A DNA stretch of 60,970 bases, from assembly GCF_900129865.1 (NCBI RefSeq), contig NZ_FQXD01000005.1, positions 223,227-284,196 of the forward strand, written 5' to 3'. Of the stretch, positions 58,524-60,970 are shown one piece after another. This DNA is from Virgibacillus chiguensis (GTDB lineage: Bacteria; Bacillota; Bacilli; Bacillales; Amphibacillaceae). The stretch's first letter is position 1. Each line of letters starts with the position of its first letter. The position numbers were made by a program, and so were the translations under genes. The notes under the pieces were generated by a model that had not been told where the DNA came from, did not search any database, and worked only from the letters and a program-made list of their open reading frames with translations.

Positions 58524-59216
58524 ATGGAACAACCACGTATATTAATTGTAGAAGATGAACAGAAATTAAGTAGAGTGTTGCAATTGGAATTAGAATATGA
58601 AAATTACAAAACAGAAGCGGTATTTGATGGAAAAGAAGCGTTAGCAAAGATGGAACAGCAGAAGTGGGATTTAGTGTTGTTGGATATTATGCTTCCAGAA
58701 TGGAGTGGGTTAGAAGTATTGCGTAGAGTGAGGAAATTTGACCAAACAACACCAATTCTTTTGTTAACGGCTCGCGATCAAGTACATGATAAAGTGAGTG
58801 GTCTAGATTTGGGGGCAAATGACTATATTACGAAACCTTTTCAAATTGAAGAACTATTAGCAAGAATTCGTGTACATTTACGAAATCCGATAAAAAAACA
58901 AACGGAGGATGAACAGGTTGGAGTTGGAGATTTACTTGTACATGTTAAGAGCAGAGAAGTCACTCGGGCAGAGAAACAAATTGAATTAACACCACGCGAG
59001 TTTGATTTATTAGTCTGCTTATTAAAGAATAAAAATATTGTCCTAACGCGTGAGCAGCTGATCGAACAAGTTTGGGGCTTTGATTACTATGGAGATACGA
59101 ATGTCGTCGATGTTTATATTCGCTATTTACGGCAAAAAATAGATAAAGGCTTTGACCAAGCTTATATTCAAACCGTTCGCGGAGTTGGCTATACGATAAA
59201 GGATATGGAAACATGA
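58524..59216 (+). CDS. OmpR-family response regulator (ArlR-like)
   Basis: A 230-residue regulator. The receiver has acidic E10-D11-E12, phospho-acceptor D54 (LLDIMLP), T82 and K104 (ITKPF). The C-terminal OmpR winged helix (130-228) has LTPREFDLLVCLLKNKNIVL and TREQLIEQVWGFDYYGDTNV. Sequence style matches ArlR/CsrR regulators. It overlaps its kinase gene by four bases (ATGA). Confidence 0.93.
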   Translation: MEQPRILIVEDEQKLSRVLQLELEYENYKTEAVFDGKEALAKMEQQKWDLVLLDIMLPEWSGLEVLRRVRKFDQTTPILLLTARDQVHDKVSGLDLGANDYITKPFQIEELLARIRVHLRNPIKKQTEDEQVGVGDLLVHVKSREVTRAEKQIELTPREFDLLVCLLKNKNIVLTREQLIEQVWGFDYYGDTNVVDVYIRYLRQKIDKGFDQAYIQTVRGVGYTIKDMET

Positions 59217-60565
59217 CATTAAAAACAAAGATTCAACTATTCACAGGCATTTTTATGCTTATTCTTACTCTGATTATAAACACTGCTATTTATATGTTGT
59301 TTTATAAAGTTTCTGCAGAGGCTGACTTACAAAATTTAGCTGATCAGACGGAGCAATTAGTAATAGCCATGAAAGAACAGCCAGATGTCATTTCTAACGA
59401 ATTATTTCGCTCGTTTGCACCGGCTGAAGGAATGATTCGGGTAGTCGATCAAGATGGAACTATATTTATTTCTGCTCAACAATCAGTACAATATGATATT
59501 CCACTTGACTTTAGCTCCAATGAGTCACAGGCTATCGTGAAGCAAGGGAGTGAGCCTGATATTGCTGTTATCTCCAAACCAATTATTTGGGGAGCTGGGG
59601 AACGTGCAGGGGAAGTAGTAACACTTCAGGTTTCCACGCAGTTAACGCATTTGCATAGTACGATGCGGACGTTATTTACGGTTCTTTTAATTGCAACGGT
59701 CTTCATGTTAGTGCCTATCATGATCGGTGGGAATGTACTCAGTCGATTTTTATTAAATCCGATTAAATCTTTAATTCAAACGATGCGGGAGAACATGCAA
59801 GAAGCTACTTGGAAGAAGATTGATGTTCAAAATCGCTCCAAAGATGAATTGTATGAAATGGGAAAAACATTTAATGCAATGATTGACCATTTAAAAGATA
59901 ACTTTGAGAAACAGGAGACATTTGTATCGGATGCTTCTCATGAGCTAAAAACACCTATTTCCATTGTGAAAAGCTATGCACAGTTAGTGAAAAGAAGGGG
60001 AACGGACAATCAACAGCTCGTTCAAGAATCGATGGAGGCAATCGATTCTGAAGCTGATCGAATGGGAAAGCTAGTTGAACAAATGCTAGCATTAGCAAAA
60101 AACAAACATCTTGCAGCTAAGGAACAAGTGCATATAGTTGCGTTATTAGAAGAGACAGTAACTACTTTCCAAACAGCATATAAGAGGGAAATTACTTTTA
60201 AGAAGGATGTAAGTGATGAAGTGGTGCTAACAGGAAACAGGGATCAATTGGAGCAAGTATTTTATATCTTGATTGATAATGCGTTGAAATATAGTGAAGA
60301 TAAGGTTGAGATAGGTATAGAAATGGAACATAGACAGGTGCTTATTCAAGTTCGTGACTATGGTTCAGGTATCTCAGAGGCAGAACAAGCACGCATTTTT
60401 GATCGGTTTTATCGTGTGGATAAAGCGAGAAGCAGAGATACTGGCGGGACGGGGCTTGGTTTATCTATAGCTGCTGCCATTGTAAAAGAGCATCAAGGCG
60501 AAATTACGGTACAAAGTAAGGTTGGGGAAGGTGCTACGTTTGTTGTCACTTTTCCCATTGTCTAA
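59213..60565 (+). CDS. Sensor histidine kinase (ArlS-like)
   Basis: A 450-residue membrane kinase with two helices (8-30 and 153-172) flanking an external sensor domain of about 120 residues, then HAMP (175-230), HisKA with phospho-acceptor H243 (SDASHELKTPIS), and HATPase_c with N-box (LIDNALKYS), DYGSGIS and GGTGLGLSIA. It phosphorylates the adjacent regulator in response to an unknown envelope signal. Confidence 0.95.
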   Translation: MTLKTKIQLFTGIFMLILTLIINTAIYMLFYKVSAEADLQNLADQTEQLVIAMKEQPDVISNELFRSFAPAEGMIRVVDQDGTIFISAQQSVQYDIPLDFSSNESQAIVKQGSEPDIAVISKPIIWGAGERAGEVVTLQVSTQLTHLHSTMRTLFTVLLIATVFMLVPIMIGGNVLSRFLLNPIKSLIQTMRENMQEATWKKIDVQNRSKDELYEMGKTFNAMIDHLKDNFEKQETFVSDASHELKTPISIVKSYAQLVKRRGTDNQQLVQESMEAIDSEADRMGKLVEQMLALAKNKHLAAKEQVHIVALLEETVTTFQTAYKREITFKKDVSDEVVLTGNRDQLEQVFYILIDNALKYSEDKVEIGIEMEHRQVLIQVRDYGSGISEAEQARIFDRFYRVDKARSRDTGGTGLGLSIAAAIVKEHQGEITVQSKVGEGATFVVTFPIV

Positions 60566-60801
60566 AACTTCATCTCTACATGCAATCTCAGCAAATTTTA
60601 ATGTTACTAACAGGAATTTCTCAGCTTAATGAATTATTCTAAAGAAAAGGCTGAAGACCTGCGGTAGTATGTCAAGTAAAAATTAAATAGTTTTTTAGTT
60701 ATCAAGGTACAATTTGCTTAAAAAAGGCAACCCTAAACCGACTCCAGTAAACATGTGTAAAATACTGGAAATTACTCAAAGGATTAGAAGCTAATTATAC
60801 T
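60566..60801. other. Noncoding stretch between the kinase gene and the IS110-type transposase
   Basis: No gene is seen. It would contain one end of the IS110-like element. In this superfamily a flanking noncoding segment can encode a guide (bridge) RNA, but I cannot delimit one here. Confidence 0.35.
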
Positions 60802-60970
60802 TCATGTATTGACGCTCCTTTGTGGCGTGTAAATTTGGTTTTTGCGTAGTAGCGCATCCACCAAACGCACTAATTTTCTTGCAGTTAAGACGAGGGCTCT
60901 TTTGTATTGATGCTTTGGTACTTCATTGAACTTTTTCGCGTAATACTCTTTGTATTCAGGAACATGCCTT
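60802..60970 (-). mobile_element. IS110-family transposase, C-terminal part (cut by the window edge)
   Basis: A 55-codon minus-strand frame runs in from the right edge to TGA: EYKEYYAKKFNEVPKHQYKR, ALVLTARKLVRLVDALLRKN, then IYTPQRS. The (K/R)A-L-V-x-x-ARKL-x-x-L-x-x-x-L motif is the end of IS110/IS1111 transposases (DEDD recombinase with C-terminal Ser domain). Only the tail is visible, so I cannot judge whether the element is intact. Confidence 0.75.

Noticed and set aside
1-60970. CRISPR array
   Set aside because: The dispersed repeats are far apart, variable in length and not separated by uniform spacers; no cas genes are present.

Overview
The window reads as the chromosome of a low-GC, endospore-forming Bacillaceae bacterium. 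Strong AGGAGG-type ribosome binding sites, frequent TTG/GTG starts, T-box and TPP leaders, an ECF (sigma-W-like) promoter, a menaquinol aa3 oxidase and YfhE-, YkvA- and YkoFEDC-type genes all fit. Gene content and the style of intergenic repeats suggest the Virgibacillus/Oceanobacillus/Lentibacillus group; this is inference, as no rRNA or other taxonomic marker is present. There are no tRNA or rRNA genes and no CRISPR array. The only transposase is a partial IS110-type gene at the right edge.

Layout. 0-4 kb: a Cys-rich putative spore-surface protein, then a T-box leader and thrS. 4-8.5 kb: a minus-strand envelope-stress operon (DUF4178, PspA, DUF4247 lipoprotein, DUF350, membrane aminopropyltransferase-like protein) behind a textbook TGAAAC-N16-CGTA promoter. 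8.7-14.1 kb: pentapeptide-repeat and CHY zinc-finger proteins, then the ykoFEDC thiamine-precursor importer behind a TPP riboswitch. 14.4-20.7 kb: L-2-hydroxyglutarate oxidase, a response regulator without a kinase, and a TAXI-type TRAP transporter. 20.9-22 kb: a MifM-like arrest peptide and yidC2. 22.9-32 kb: GNAT, class III aminotransferase behind an unidentified structured leader, permease, thioesterase, phenylalanine dehydrogenase, NhaC. 32.8-39.7 kb: yfmM-type ABC-F gene with an attenuator, DUF1648 protein, qoxABCD. 39.7-41.4 kb: an NprR-like RRNPP regulator followed by two tandem 48-residue signal-peptide precursor genes. 41.6-46.2 kb: GntR/UTRA regulator, ADP-ribosylglycohydrolase, NCS1 permease and PfkB kinase, resembling E. 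coli yegTUVW. 46.8-60.6 kb: typA, small membrane proteins, an ABC-2 exporter with an ECF-like promoter, GNATs, a decayed stretch beside a PadR gene, a DUF368 lipid transporter, a thioredoxin, a VOC protein and an ArlRS-like two-component system.

Two intergenic repeat families run through the window. A short one (about 75-90 bp, ending in a terminator-like hairpin) has about 16 recognisable copies, all in the same chromosomal orientation. A long one (about 260 bp) has about 10 complete or partial copies in both orientations. They often adjoin each other, and copies sit just after the terminators of all three riboregulated leaders.

Most noteworthy are (1) the NprR-like regulator with duplicated peptide genes, (2) the MifM/YidC2 control unit with a visible Shine-Dalgarno-sequestering stem, (3) the PspA/DUF4178/DUF4247/DUF350/aminopropyltransferase operon, (4) the repeat families and (5) the unidentified leader RNA before the aminotransferase.
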